Assembly: GCF_023065955.2 (NCBI RefSeq)
Contig: NW_026622986.1
Span: 16,517,848 to 16,581,847 of the forward strand
Source: Ursus arctos
Taxonomy: Eukaryota; Chordata; Mammalia; Carnivora; Ursidae
Direction: 5' to 3'
Length of the DNA stretch: 64,000 nt
Shown here: in pieces, positions 34,391 to 44,979 of the stretch
How the letters are laid out: every line of letters starts with the position of its first letter
Position numbering within the stretch: position 1 is the stretch's first letter
Notes under the pieces: model-generated
What the model was told of the DNA's origin: nothing
Databases searched by the model: none
The model's input: only the letters and a program-made list of their open reading frames with translations
Position numbers and translations under genes: made by a program

Positions 34391-36830
34391 TCTGAGCAGC
34401 AAGGTTAATACCAAGCATTAAAGTGCGTTAGGCAAAGCTGAGCAGAGACCTCAGCAGCTCTCCTCATTCTCCTCCTTCAGCACCCCATGCCCATCAGTCT
34501 TCTCCCCTCTACACACATTCTCTCTGCTCTCCCCCACTCTTGATTTATATATGGGCACTTGGTAGTAACCCTTGGTACTAACCCTCCTCGCACCCCTTTG
34601 CCCTGGTTTCTATTGAGACTGACAACAAAGCTGCTTTTTTTGGTGTCTTACGTTGGGCCACAGCATCGTCCATATTGATGCCCAGGGGCTAAGCAGAAAA
34701 GCAGAGCTGGTCCACACCTGTCTGTTTTGGGGGTGACTGACACGGCATAAACGGAAGTCAGGCTCTTCCCAGGGTCCTGGGAGACACATCCTACAGCCTG
34801 GGGGTATTTACAATACTTTAAATGCCCTTGAGCTTTATAAGGGCTATGAATAGGACTGTCAGCACATATACAAAATGAAAAAATATTTGCCAAAATGGTT
34901 TGACAACTTTGAAGTACTCATAAGTATAAAGTGGTATTGCACTTCCGTTGTGAGAGGTTATTAAGTATTTGCAACCCAAGGAACCTTAAATGTGGCCTTA
35001 ATAATATAACTAGTGCTTTCAGTGTACTGTTAACCTAATAAAATTTTAATAAGCTCCAAAACCTCTTTTATCTCCATAAATTTAAAGCTACTTGGATTTC
35101 ATAATGTATGCTTACTTTTATGGGAGATGTGCGTCATTCCTTCCTTCCAGCTAGTAGTGGTGGACAAAATTGTTTTATTTCCTTTCATGGGTACTATTCA
35201 GCATATATCAATATAGCTATGTATGTGTGTTCCCTATGTAAGTATCTATAAAGAAAGAAAAAAGTGCTAATGCCTTGTTAAATACTAATGATAGCAAATG
35301 TAAACTAGTGATGGTAACACTGAGTTTTGCTACCAATTTCGGGGTGGGCCATATGGAATGGTTGGGCTAGATAGAAATGCCAAACTAATAATGTTTTCTC
35401 ACACTGAAGATTTTGAAACCCAAGAATTTTGTCCTGAAATAGTGTTCACAACCCAAACCTGTGTGTGGAATATAGAAACTAACAAATAGGATTAACTTAA
35501 CCTTATTCAAGATGGTAGCTCATTGTCATTACCTCCATGAGCTCAAGAATGTGAGCTAGAAACAAGGATGTATTTTTATTTGTGTAATGTCAGACTAAAG
35601 GAGAGATTATCCAGAAAGTCAAATAGCCTTTCAGTTTTTGGATGGCCTTATAAATAATACATTTTGGTGAAACCGATGAATATTGTGTACAGGCGAGCTT
35701 ATAGAAGAAGATAATATAGGCACTCATGGGCACGTTACTGAAAAACAGTGTTTACTAATTAAAAGCTTTTACATGGTAGATCCTCTGGTTTGTGAAGTGT
35801 TTGTTTACGGGTCATGAAATCTAGCTACTCGTAATCTGACCAAGTGGTTTGGGGAGAATTTCTGGGAAAACAGAAACCCAAAGGAAATGTGAAGCCATCA
35901 TGAATGAAAGATAAAACGCGCGTGAAGTAACCACCTGATATAACTTAGAATGGGGCTGCTGCTCGATTAGAAAGAGGTAGATATACCAGGACACATTGTG
36001 CTCTGCAGAATGAGAGCCGAGGCTGGGATCTCGAAGATTCTCTTTCAATTTCGTGATTTTATGAGTCTATGTAAAGCAAGGAGTGAGTATAATCAGAGTT
36101 CATTTCTTTTTTTCTTCTCTAATAATGAGGGCGAAACATTCCCCACAGCCTGGAGTCTTCTGATTTGTGAAGCTAGGACTTGTAGCAATAACTAAAAGTA
36201 TGCATTTTCCAGATGTTTAAATGAAAGTCACATCTCTCCATCTGTCAAGAGCCACATCGGGCTCCCCTCCCTCGCAGAAGCCGTCGGCACCTGCCACGGC
36301 GGCTCCCTGCTCACGGTTCCCGTAGTCCTGTCTGGACTCCAGCATTTCTTCTCTCTGCTGCTTTGTGCCTCACCCTGTGCGTGGGTGCTGCCCCCGTCAG
36401 CGACAGTGAAGTGTTTTGTGCTGACTTCCCATTTCCGGGTGGTCACCCCGGAACTCCATTGCTCTTTATGTCACATGCGACTAGTGAAAACCTCGGACCT
36501 GAAGGACCCTGGCCATCCTCCGCCTCTGCACCGCACCCTGAGGCCCAGCTCTGCCCGGGGTGTCCCTCCACGGGCTTACGAACCATCACAGGCTACAGAC
36601 AGACTCCCCTCGGCCCCAAAGCCCAGCCGTGTGCCCCTCTGGGAACTTGTTCTCCCACATTCTGTGGTCACTCTTTCCAGTTCTCTGTGTTCTCTCCAAG
36701 CCTCTGAGCACCACCCCGCTCGCCCCCAGCCTGCCTCTCACTCCCCCCCACCCCCGCCCCATGGCCACAGTTCCTCCTTCCCAGGGAGAAGAGTTGCCAG
36801 ATTCGACTGCTTCCACACAACCCTGTCCCT
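34391..36830. other. Unassigned intronic sequence
   Basis: No SINE or clear LINE. From about 36240 the sequence becomes C-rich, leading into the LINE-2 and (CT)n region. Open frames of 114-210 codons there overlap each other in several frames and have no domain. Confidence 0.5.
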
Positions 36831-36971
36831 TTCCCTCTTTTGCTGGAGGAGTTGCCTCCCCACAGCCCATTTCGTTTACATCTTGGATCCCACCCATTCC
36901 CACCGTAGAAGTGCTCTAGAAGCAATGTCCCTTCTCTCAGGCATCTCCTCTGTCCCTCATCCCGCTGCCTG

Positions 36972-37007
<36 letters not shown>

Positions 37008-38090
37008 TCTCTCCTAGACTTAGAAACCAGCCAGATTCAGCATCTGCCTTCTCTCCCCTTGCCCGCCCCCCTCAGCTTCTCTACTCTGGTTTCCACTGCT
37101 CCCCTCCATCAGAACCCTTCATGCTAAGGCTGCCAAAGACCCCATGGTGCTCAGTCCAGCGAGACTTCCCACCTCGTCAAAGCGGTCAACACTATTCTTG
37201 TCCTGTTTTGTTCTTCACTCCTTCCTCCCTCATGTCCTGGAGGGGACACCGTGCTTCCCTTTCTCCTTCGCAGGCTCATCCTCCTCTCCATGCTATTAAC
37301 CATTGATGTTCCTCAGGACTGCTTCTCGGCCCTCCTGTCCTCTCTGTCCACTCTCAGGCTTATTTCATTGACTCCCATGGAAGAACTATCTTATGTACAG
37401 ATAATGCATATTTTTGTGTCCCGCCCCTGCCTCCCCTGGGAACTTCAGATCCACATGTCCACCTGCCTACTGACCTCAACATTGAAGATGTCTAAAGAGC
37501 ACATCAAATTTAACAAGTTCAAAACTGAACTCTTCCCTTAAAGTGCTCTGACTCAGTAAATGGAATCATGGTCTGGACAGTCCATGTTTTTACCACCTCA
37601 GCGTCGCTGGAATCTACTTTCATTGTCTCTGTTTCCATGCTGTGCCAGGCTTCTGGCCTCTGCTGGAGTTCCACTGTAGCCTCTGAGGGTCCTCGGAGGC
37701 ATGTTGTTCAGCCCCATCCTATCACGCGCCCTCTTGATTTTTTGCATTCCTAACATGTTAACCTTTTATTTCTCTAGTTAACTATTCCCCCCCCTCCTGC
37801 CACAGGGCCTTTGCACCTGTGACCTACTTCCTGGAATCCTCCCCACCTGCCTTCTGCTCAAGTCTAGCTCCTCCTTTAGTCATTCCTGCCCTTGTCTAAG
37901 CTCTGTCATGCTTGCTCCTAGCCTGATGTCCTCTCTCCCGACACTTATCACTGTTGGAATTTTACATTTGTGCACTTCTTCAGTTAATGCACGTGCCCCT
38001 CTAGACTGTAAGCACCGTGAGGGTGAACGCTGGTGTTTGTGCAGTGCCCAGCCCAGAGTGGACCCTCACGTGTTGCTCTCATGAAAGGAT
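36831..38090 (+). repeat. LINE-2 3' region, sense
   Basis: Recognisable L2 wording runs in order: 'tggtttccactgctcccctc', 'gatgttcctcaggactgctt', 'ccacatgtccacctgcctac', 'ttcaaaactgaactcttccc', 'cacagggcctttgcacctgt' and 'ctagactgtaagcaccgtga'. This spans the degenerate reverse-transcriptase end and the 3' UTR. A (CT)n run at 36974-37005 interrupts its upstream part. All reading frames are broken. Confidence 0.82.
36974..37005. repeat. (CT)n microsatellite
   Basis: About fifteen CT units. Confidence 0.95.
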
Positions 38091-39404
38091 GGGTGGTGGG
38101 TGAGTGCATATTGGCAAATTTCCAAATCACACCTTCCATTTTGGCTGAAAGGTTTTCATATTTTCTTCCACAAAACTTTTTCCAGAGCAGGAACTCTATA
38201 AAGCAGAAAAGTTTCAGAAGTTTCCTTTCTTGCTTTCTTTCTAAAGAAGATACTGTTGCCAATCCAGATCCCAACAGCATGAGCTGTAGGAATTCAGGGG
38301 TTTGGTTGCTCCTATCTCAAACTGGATTTTGCTTTCTCGGTGATCGCTCAGAGCCTACATTGTGCTGGGGATAATTTATTATGGTCTCTCTGACTTTTTT
38401 CTGTATAATTTGGGGAAAGTGATATGAAGTGATCGCTCTTCCACTTCCCCTTGCCACCCGTAAACGTCCTCTGGTTTTATTTACACTCTTGTTTCCACAA
38501 GATACAGAAAAACCGATTGGTCATCCAGTTTCGTTCTCACGGTGCTTGTCACAAAACTTGGTTTTTAGTTCTGATTCTCTTGTTTTCAAACTTGGATATT
38601 CCAGTGCTGGTATAGATATATATTTTTTAATTTTTCACAGATATACTGAGAGTGATTTAAGATACTTGGGTAAAATGAATAGGAGAGAATATATGATTTT
38701 AAATTAGCCTCGCATTTTTGCTAAGTGACAGCTTCATACATTTTTATGGATCATAACATGAAGGAGATTTTAATAATATAGAGTAGACTAAAAGCGATCC
38801 CTGATTAAGTTATTGAAATAATTTGAAAGGAACGGAATTGTAATTTGGCCTTGGACAAATGCAGTTGAACCGCAAAATACTTGTAGAGATGATCGGTTTA
38901 CACAGGTTAAGGATTAAGTGCTGGTTGTAACTAAGCTCGTTTGGGATGAATCTGAAGTGCTTATAGGTTATGATCCATTGCAGCGAATTTTAAGGGATTA
39001 TTCTGATGATTTTAGTCTATAATTAGATTATATCATTTGCTGTTTTAAACATCTGCTGTTTAGCTCTGGGCTTTCCAAACTCTGCCAGGGTGCCGGAGGG
39101 CATTGCAGCACATTTACCAGGAGCGCCAGAGGATATTTTCAAATTTCGAGAGAAATGTGGCGATACTCAGCATCTGTAAGATAGCACGCAAACGACTAGC
39201 TTGAGGGAGTTCGCAGTTCAACTTAGATTGTACCGCATTCCTTTCAAGGACATGATATCTTTGGGAAGCTGGGTGCTGAGCAGTTGTGTTTAAAAAAAAA
39301 AAAAAAGTGCCACACGAAAATCAAAGTGGATCAGGAAATACCCAGGAAATGCCGGTGGTGGTATCTAATCCGATCGTAAGGTTTGAGAATCTGCAGCGCC
39401 CAAC

Positions 39405-39406
<2 letters not shown>
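38091..39406. other. Unassigned intronic sequence
   Basis: The stretch at about 39060-39185 ('ctttccaaactctgccaggg', 'ttcaaatttcgagagaaatg') looks like an old interspersed repeat I cannot name. The rest is unassigned. Confidence 0.45.
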
Positions 39407-39448
<42 letters not shown>

Positions 39449-39459
39449 CATATATATAT
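39407..39459. repeat. (TG)n(TA)n microsatellite
   Basis: About nineteen TG units followed by a short TA run. Confidence 0.96.
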
Positions 39460-39564
39460 GTTATAAATAGCCTGATAGTTGGCATATATTTTTTCCATTT
39501 TGTCGTTTTTAAAAAATTATTAAAGCACTCAGTTTTAACGTGCTTCAGAAAGCAAAAGCATAAG

Positions 39565-40440
39565 AAGGAATTCTCCCCCACCTTGGATGATGGCAGCTCC
39601 GTCCCCCTAATTGCTCAGGCCAAGGCCTCGAACCTGGTCTTGGCTTCTGTCTTTCTCACACCCCACATCCAGAACTTCAGGAAATCATGTTGGCTCCACT
39701 TTCAGTAAATATCCCTTTTCCTACCTACACTGCTGTCATTGCTTCCTGCTTCTATAATTGTGCCCACCCCCACCCCTCCAGTAATCTTTTTAAACCCTAA
39801 GTTAAGTGATGTCATCACTCTACCACCCAGAACCTTGCAACAGATCCCATATGGTTTGGAATGAAAGCCAGTCTTTTCAGTGATCTCAACTCTTAAACTA
39901 GTTTGTTTCTCTTCTCAGGTTATCTGCTGAATTAAGCATTACTACTTTATATAGGTGATGTTTACTTGTATTTATCCTCGTATTTGCCAATTTATTTGCG
40001 AATTCTTTTTGTATCTCAGATACATACCGTTTACTTTCTTTCTGAATTATGTCCTTACAATCTAAATAATATGCTTCTAATCCCAAGTGTACCAGGCACA
40101 CCCTGCCCCAGGGCCTTTGCATTAGAATGCTAAACCTCTTTTCTCTTCCAAACCTTGACTTACTCCAACCCTCCTGATTTAAAATACTTTGATGACCCTC
40201 ACCCATGCAGTGATGGGCATTCCCTACCCTTTTATACTGCTCTTTTTATTTTTTTTGTAGTTTTCTAACATAGTAGATAATTTATGTCTAACATAGTAAT
40301 TTTCTAAGTGTATCTTTTATTTTTTGACTCTTCCCACTCAAGTGTAAGCTTCAGGAGGGCAGACATCTTAATCTGTTTTCAATCACTTATCCCAAGCATC
40401 TGGAAGACTATACCCTATATTGAATGAATGATGTTCAAGA
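39565..40440 (+). repeat. LINE-2 3' region, sense, split by a 153-bp insertion
   Basis: 'gttggctccactttcagtaa' and 'gatgtcatcactctaccacc' before the insertion, and 'ccagggcctttgcattagaa', 'aagcttcaggagggcagaca' and 'tattgaatgaatg' after it, are all L2 3' landmarks. Positions 39928-40080 do not belong to L2; they are an exact copy of 41621-41773. Confidence 0.78.
39928..40080 (+). repeat. 153-bp direct duplication, inserted copy
   Basis: Identical over 153 bases to 41621-41773, 1,693 bp downstream and in the same orientation. It starts tgaattaagcattactact and ends aataatatgcttctaa. Here it interrupts LINE-2 sequence, so this is the acceptor copy. Confidence 0.97.
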
Positions 40441-40465
40441 AATTGTTTAAAAATCTACATCTGGG

Positions 40466-40659
40466 GGGCGCCTGGGTGGCACAGCGGTTAAGCGTCTGCC
40501 TTTGGCTCAGGGCGTGATCCCGGCGTTATGGGATCGAGCCCCACATCAGGCTCCTCCGCTGGGAGCCTGCTTCTTCCTCTCCCACTCCCCCTGCTTGTGT
40601 TCCCTCTCTCGCTGGCTGTCTCTATCTCTGTCAAATAAATAAATAAAATCTTTAAAAAA
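40466..40659 (+). mobile_element. tRNA-Lys carnivore SINE (arctoid form, near consensus)
   Basis: The A-box region is 'tggcacagcggttaagcgtc' and the B-box region 'gggatcgagcccc'; these are the internal RNA polymerase III promoter of a tRNA-derived SINE. A CT-rich body, (AAATA)n and an A12 tail follow. The target duplication aaaaatctacatctggg lies at 40449-40465 and 40661-40677. Confidence 0.98.
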
Positions 40660-40677
40660 AAAAAATCTACATCTGGG

Positions 40678-40883
40678 ACACCTGGGTGGCTCAGGCAGTT
40701 AAGCGTCTGTCTTCGGCTCAGGTCATGATCCCAGGACCTTGGGATCTAGTCCCACATCAGGCTCCTTGCTCAGCAGGGAGCCTGCTTCTCCCTCTGCCTG
40801 CAGTGCCCCTGCTTGTGCTCTCTCCCTCCCTCTCTCTTTCTCTCTGACAAATAAATAAAAAGTCTTAAAAAATAAAAAAAAAT
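40678..40883 (+). mobile_element. Carnivore tRNA-Lys SINE stacked on the same target
   Basis: A sense copy of a more diverged subfamily ('acacctgggtggctcaggca', 'cctctctctttctctctgac') ending in an A-rich tail. The next bases are a third copy of the target, aaaaatctacatct, at 40884-40897. The two SINEs therefore used the same site one after the other. Confidence 0.97.
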
Positions 40884-41620
40884 AAAAATCTACATCTTTC
40901 TTAATTTTCTGGCTGTTTGAACTATCCAGAAGGCATATTCAGCTCTTCTTCTGTAATAATGGGTTGCCTATTTTCCTTGAGGTCCTAAGGGTTTTCTGTA
41001 TACTTCCAGGCTAATTAGGTAGTTAAAATATGAATCCTGTCTTCCTGACTAATTGAACCTTTTATCATTATGTACAGACCTTCTTTATTCTTAATAATGC
41101 TTTTGTCTTAAAGTTATTAGTTTGTCATGTTAGTAAAGGTCAACTAGCTTCCCAATAATTTTGGGGACTGTTTAATATGTTTTTTCTGTTCCTTTCCACC
41201 TTTTTGAGTTATGTTTTAGCTCATATAGCTTGCATATAGCTCATAGTTTTTAATTCATCTTGACAGTCTGTTTTTAACTGCTAGCCTGTGTATGCTTATT
41301 GGGATTATGTGTATATCCAGATGAATTTCTACCATTTACTTTCTCTTTGTCCCATTTTTGGCAGTGTTTATGTTTTCTTCTTTGCTCTCTTTTTTAAAAT
41401 AAGGAGTTTTATTTGTTTTCTTATTCTGTTTTTCCCCTTCTACTGGTTTGGAAGTTAGATACTCTGGTTCTGTTCTTTTAATGTTTGTCTTTTAAATGTT
41501 ATCATAATACTTAAGTTATATCTTACCCTCCTGAATAATACAAGGGCACCGTAACTTTGTCTGCTTCCCAGCTTACATGCTGTTGTCATTCAGTGTTTAT
41601 TTCTGTACATGTTCATCCCA

Positions 41621-41773
41621 TGAATTAAGCATTACTACTTTATATAGGTGATGTTTACTTGTATTTATCCTCGTATTTGCCAATTTATTTGCGAATTCTT
41701 TTTGTATCTCAGATACATACCGTTTACTTTCTTTCTGAATTATGTCCTTACAATCTAAATAATATGCTTCTAA
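41621..41773 (+). repeat. 153-bp direct duplication, source copy
   Basis: Identical to 39928-40080. Here the sequence continues smoothly on both sides as antisense LINE-1 ('cttagtgaggtcctttgttg' follows), so this is taken as the donor. Confidence 0.95.
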
Positions 41774-41889
41774 AACTTATCCGTTTCCTTAGTGAGGTCC
41801 TTTGTTGCTAAGTTCTCAGTTTTGTTTCTATGAAAAAGCCTTTAATTTGCTCTCATTTTTGGGGAGGTAGTTTTAGTGGGTCTATCCCA

Positions 41890-42590
41890 CATATGTTTGT
41901 TTGGTACCATAAAGCAGTGAATTTTGACGCTGCGTTTCCGGAGAGAGCATCAGATCCTAAGGGTTAGGGGCTCTGTCCCACAGACTGCCCTCCCTTCAGA
42001 CGCCAACTACAAGCCCCGGCTGTCACCTGTGCTTCTCACCTACTGGCTCTAACTCAGAGGTTCCACGACCTCCTCCTCGGGTTTGATGAATTTGCTAGAG
42101 CGGCTCACAGAACTCAGAGAAAACCTTTATGCCCATTTACCACTTTCCTGTAGTGGATATTATAAGAGATGCGGATGAACAGCCAGGTGAAGAGGGACAT
42201 AGGCCGAGGCCCAAAAGGGTCCCGAGCACAGAAGCTTCTGTCCCCATGTGCCTGGGGTGTGCCATCCCCCTGGCACGTGGATGTGTTCACCAGCCCAGAA
42301 GCTCACCACTTCTTGTTCAAGAGTTTTTATGGAACTTACTCTCTAGCAACCTCCTTCCCCTTCCGTGAGGTCAGTGAGCAGGGCTGACCGTGCCAAAGCT
42401 GTACTTAATGGTCATTCTGGTGACAGCCCCGCCCTGAGTCACCTCATTACCATAAATTCAGGGGTGCTCATAAAGGGCACCTTATGACAGGAAGATATTC
42501 CTGTCACTCTGGAAATTCCAAGGCTTTTAGATTCCTGCCAGGAACCCAGATAGTAGACCAGAAATATATTATACCACAGTACACAGGTCA
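41890..42590 (+). repeat. Ancient LTR-like repeat inserted in the LINE-1
   Basis: Wording such as 'gggctctgtcccacagactg', 'gctagagcggctcacagaac', 'cacgtggatgtgttcaccag' and 'ggaaattccaaggcttttag' belongs to a common old mammalian LTR-type repeat. It splits the antisense L1 ORF1 region, which resumes near 42600. I cannot name the family or be sure of its orientation. Confidence 0.5.
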
Positions 42591-43500
42591 TGTGGGCAGT
42601 CGTTTTTCACTTGGAAGATACACCGCTGTCTTTGGGCTGCCAGTTTTGCTGCTGAGAAGTTAGCTGTCGGTCTGGTTGTCATTCCTTCTTTGCGTTCTGT
42701 CTTTTCCCTCTGGCCACTTTTCTTCTCTTTGACTTTGGTATCTTCGGTTTAACTACAGTGTATCTAGGTGTGGATTTCTTCTTAGACTATTTTTGTGTAT
42801 ATTGCATGTTATGTATCTATAGATTGATAACCTCCATCAGTGGTGGGAAATTCTCAGCCATTTATTTTGAATATTGTCTTTTCCCCATACTCTGTTCCCT
42901 TCCTCTAACATTTCATGTAATCTCACTCCAAACCCCCTGTCGTAAACATTCTTCTTCTCCTTTTTTTTTTTCTTCCTTAATCATTCTTTATATATTACAT
43001 TTTCGTTCTTTGTTTATTCTGGGTAACTTCCTCAGATCTCCCCTCCAGTTATCCAGTTTGTTGCCGAAGCCCTACATGAGGGGCTCGCTCTTCTAGTTTC
43101 TGTTCACCAATTATAGTTTTCATTTTGTAAAAGTTTTATTGGATTCTCTTTCAACCTGACTGGTCATTTGGAAGGTCTCATAGTTTACTCATTGTTGCCG
43201 GTCCATCTTTTACTTCTTCATACCTTTTACGCACGGTTTTTGTTTTCTTTTCTGTATCTGATCATTCTAATAGCTGAAGTCATGAAAATAATTTCTTTTT
43301 CTGCTGAATCCCGCTCTCATTATCTTTGTGCACTCGTGTTTGGTTGCACTGAGTCTGTGAGACTCCTGGAGGCCTGCCGGGGGGTGCTTTTCCCCGGACA
43401 CCATTTGCACTTACTTCCACCAGCTGTTGGGCCTCCTTTTACTTCCTTCGAGGGTCCTCGTTTAAGGTTTGAAGTGTTTGGTTGAGCTCCGCAGCTTTCC

Positions 43501-43919
43501 TTTGACCCACCTAACTGTCGGAATTGGTATTTATCTTCAGAGAAACAGCTCTATCCATGCTTGCTTGTCATCGCATTCCCCGTGGGTTAGACTCTTTTTA
43601 GGAGAAGGAAGGCATCTTGAAGATTCTCTCTACATTCTCTGAACCCAGCAATGTGTTAACTACTCTGCTTTATCAAAGAACTCATTTTTTTCCTTTGTCT
43701 TCCTTTGTTCTGTTTTGTTTTTATAACTGAGAACCCTTCTGAGAATCTTCAATTTACTGGAAGTATAAATCTCTAAAGTGGTTTTTATTTAGTAGCAACA
43801 AGGGAGGTATAGCTTGGGAGCCAAGATAGAAAAAATAATTAACCAAGAGAAACTTCAGCCTTTTCAAAGTCATATGTCAAAAGCTGTTCCTGCCATTCAC
43901 TGGAACTCAGATAGAACTT
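43501..43919. other. Unassigned intronic sequence
   Basis: No recognised repeat or exon. Confidence 0.5.
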
Positions 43920-43939
43920 GGTCCAACCCTTTGTTTTCT

Positions 43940-44165
43940 TCTTCTTCTTCCTCCTCTTTTTTTTTTTTTAAGATTTTATTTATTTAATTATTTATTTTAG
44001 AAAGAGAGTATGAGCCGGGAAGGGCAGAGGGAGAGAGAGAAACCTGAGCAGGCCCCATGCCCAGCGCAGAGCCCAGCGTGGGGCTCTGCCTCACGACCCC
44101 TGAGATCATGACTGGAGCCGAAACCAAGAGTCAGACGCTCATCCGACAGAGCCACCCGGGCGCCC
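43940..44165 (-). mobile_element. Carnivore tRNA-Lys SINE, antisense
   Basis: A pyrimidine-rich tail side and the head 'gagccacccgggcgcc'. A perfect 20-bp target duplication, ggtccaaccctttgttttct, flanks it. It ends about 0.7 kb before PIP4K2A exon 2. Confidence 0.96.
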
Positions 44166-44186
44166 GGGTCCAACCCTTTGTTTTCT

Positions 44187-44881
44187 GTAACCACATCTTT
44201 ACTTCTAGTCTTGACCCCTTTCAAACCCATCTCCCTCTTACTCAGTCCCAGGGCTGTAATACTCCGTCCCCTCCTTCACGAAGGCTGCTCTCTTGGTAAA
44301 TTCATGCCTTGCCCCAAAACTTATTTTTAAACGTAGTTCCTGTAAGAAAGATACAGATTACATGAATGACAGTGTGGCTTTTTGAGTACCCAGACGTTCA
44401 AAGAAATGGTCACATTCGTTAATTCAACAAATATTTATGTCAGAAGTTTAAAAGCCCTCTTTCTCAGATAGCATTTTCTTTACAGGGAGTAGTTGTCCCG
44501 GACGTGTGGTCAAAGGAGCTCTGGGCTGAGGCGCTGGAGGGGCAGCGGGAAGATAAATGAGAGAAGCAGGGACAGCTGGCCATGAGGGTTCACCCTCCAG
44601 GATTCCTCCCTTGCCACTGGCCCCCGGAGGCCCCTGCAAGCCCAGCAGCGGGGACCCAGATGAGCAGTGGGAGTTGGAGCTAGACGTGAGGTGGAGGCAG
44701 TGGCAAGGCCTGAAGGGGGAGCGAGGAGGGCAACGAGAGAGACGGATTGGGATAGGAGCAGGAGGAAGGTGGGCGGGAGGTTCTTGTGTCTACTGGGTTT
44801 TCTTCCTGAGCTCCGTGTTCAAGTCAAGCACATTCCACGTAGATAGTAATGACCTGTGCCATTTGTTTTGTATTTTTCTAG
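44187..44881. other. Unassigned sequence upstream of exon 2, partly GC-rich
   Basis: At 44500-44780 the sequence is G-rich and purine-biased. It ends in the T-rich tract and splice acceptor of exon 2. No regulatory element can be named. Confidence 0.5.
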
Positions 44882-44979
44882 ATCAATGAACTGAGCCATG
44901 TTCAAATCCCTGTTATGTTGATGCCAGATGACTTCAAAGCCTATTCAAAGATAAAGGTGGACAATCACCTTTTTAACAA
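44882..44979 (+). CDS. PIP4K2A: PIP4K2A coding exon 2 (internal exon)
   Basis: This exon encodes 32 complete codons plus two bases of a split Lys codon, reading from [10 protein letters not shown] through the [19 protein letters not shown] stretch. That is the N-terminal part of phosphatidylinositol-5-phosphate 4-kinase alpha, about residues 49-81 in human numbering. The enzyme uses ATP to phosphorylate PI5P at the 4-position, giving PI(4,5)P2, and works as a dimer in cytosol, at membranes and in the nucleus. The acceptor is a T-rich tract ending in ttctag and the donor is gtaagt, both strong. It is entered in phase 0 and left in phase 2, matching the next exon. The SHVQIP segment fits the alpha paralogue; the beta paralogue reads SNVPVP here, from memory. 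No start codon is expected, because the initiating exon lies outside the window. Confidence 0.97.

Larger units (their letters stand above)
40930..43500 (-). repeat. Ancient LINE-1/HAL1-like element, antisense
   Basis: In reverse complement, 42620-43080 follows the L1 ORF1 region: 'gtgtatctaggtgtgg' and 'ggaaattctcagccattta' are antisense to the conserved ORF1 nucleic-acid-binding part. Upstream on the + strand, 'ccttttatcattatgtacag' and 'tttctctttgtcccattttt' are antisense L1 3' sequence lying only a few hundred bases from ORF1. That spacing suggests a HAL1-type element or an ORF2 deletion. The part at about 41890-42590 is a separate insertion. 43170-43500 resembles the antisense 5' region. 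Confidence 0.68.
1..44881 (+). other. PIP4K2A: PIP4K2A intron 1 (3' part)
   Basis: Nearly 45 kb precede exon 2 without any exon I can recognise, so this is the downstream part of the large first intron. It contains most of the SINEs, the LINE-2 and antisense LINE-1 fragments, an MLT1 LTR, and the U6 and 5S retropseudogenes. No splice-compatible conserved coding segment was seen. An alternative first exon cannot be excluded from sequence alone. Confidence 0.9.

Noticed and set aside
36385..37017. The longest open frame in the window, 210 codons, with 114-119-codon frames overlapping it
   Set aside because: Several frames on both strands are open because the sequence is C/T-rich. The 3' end is a (CT)n run read as serine-leucine, and the downstream part is LINE-2. 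There is no domain or splice-compatible exon.
41000..43500. Possible coding remnant of LINE-1 ORF1
   Set aside because: The antisense frames are interrupted by many stops and by an inserted repeat; it is an inactive fossil, listed as a repeat only.
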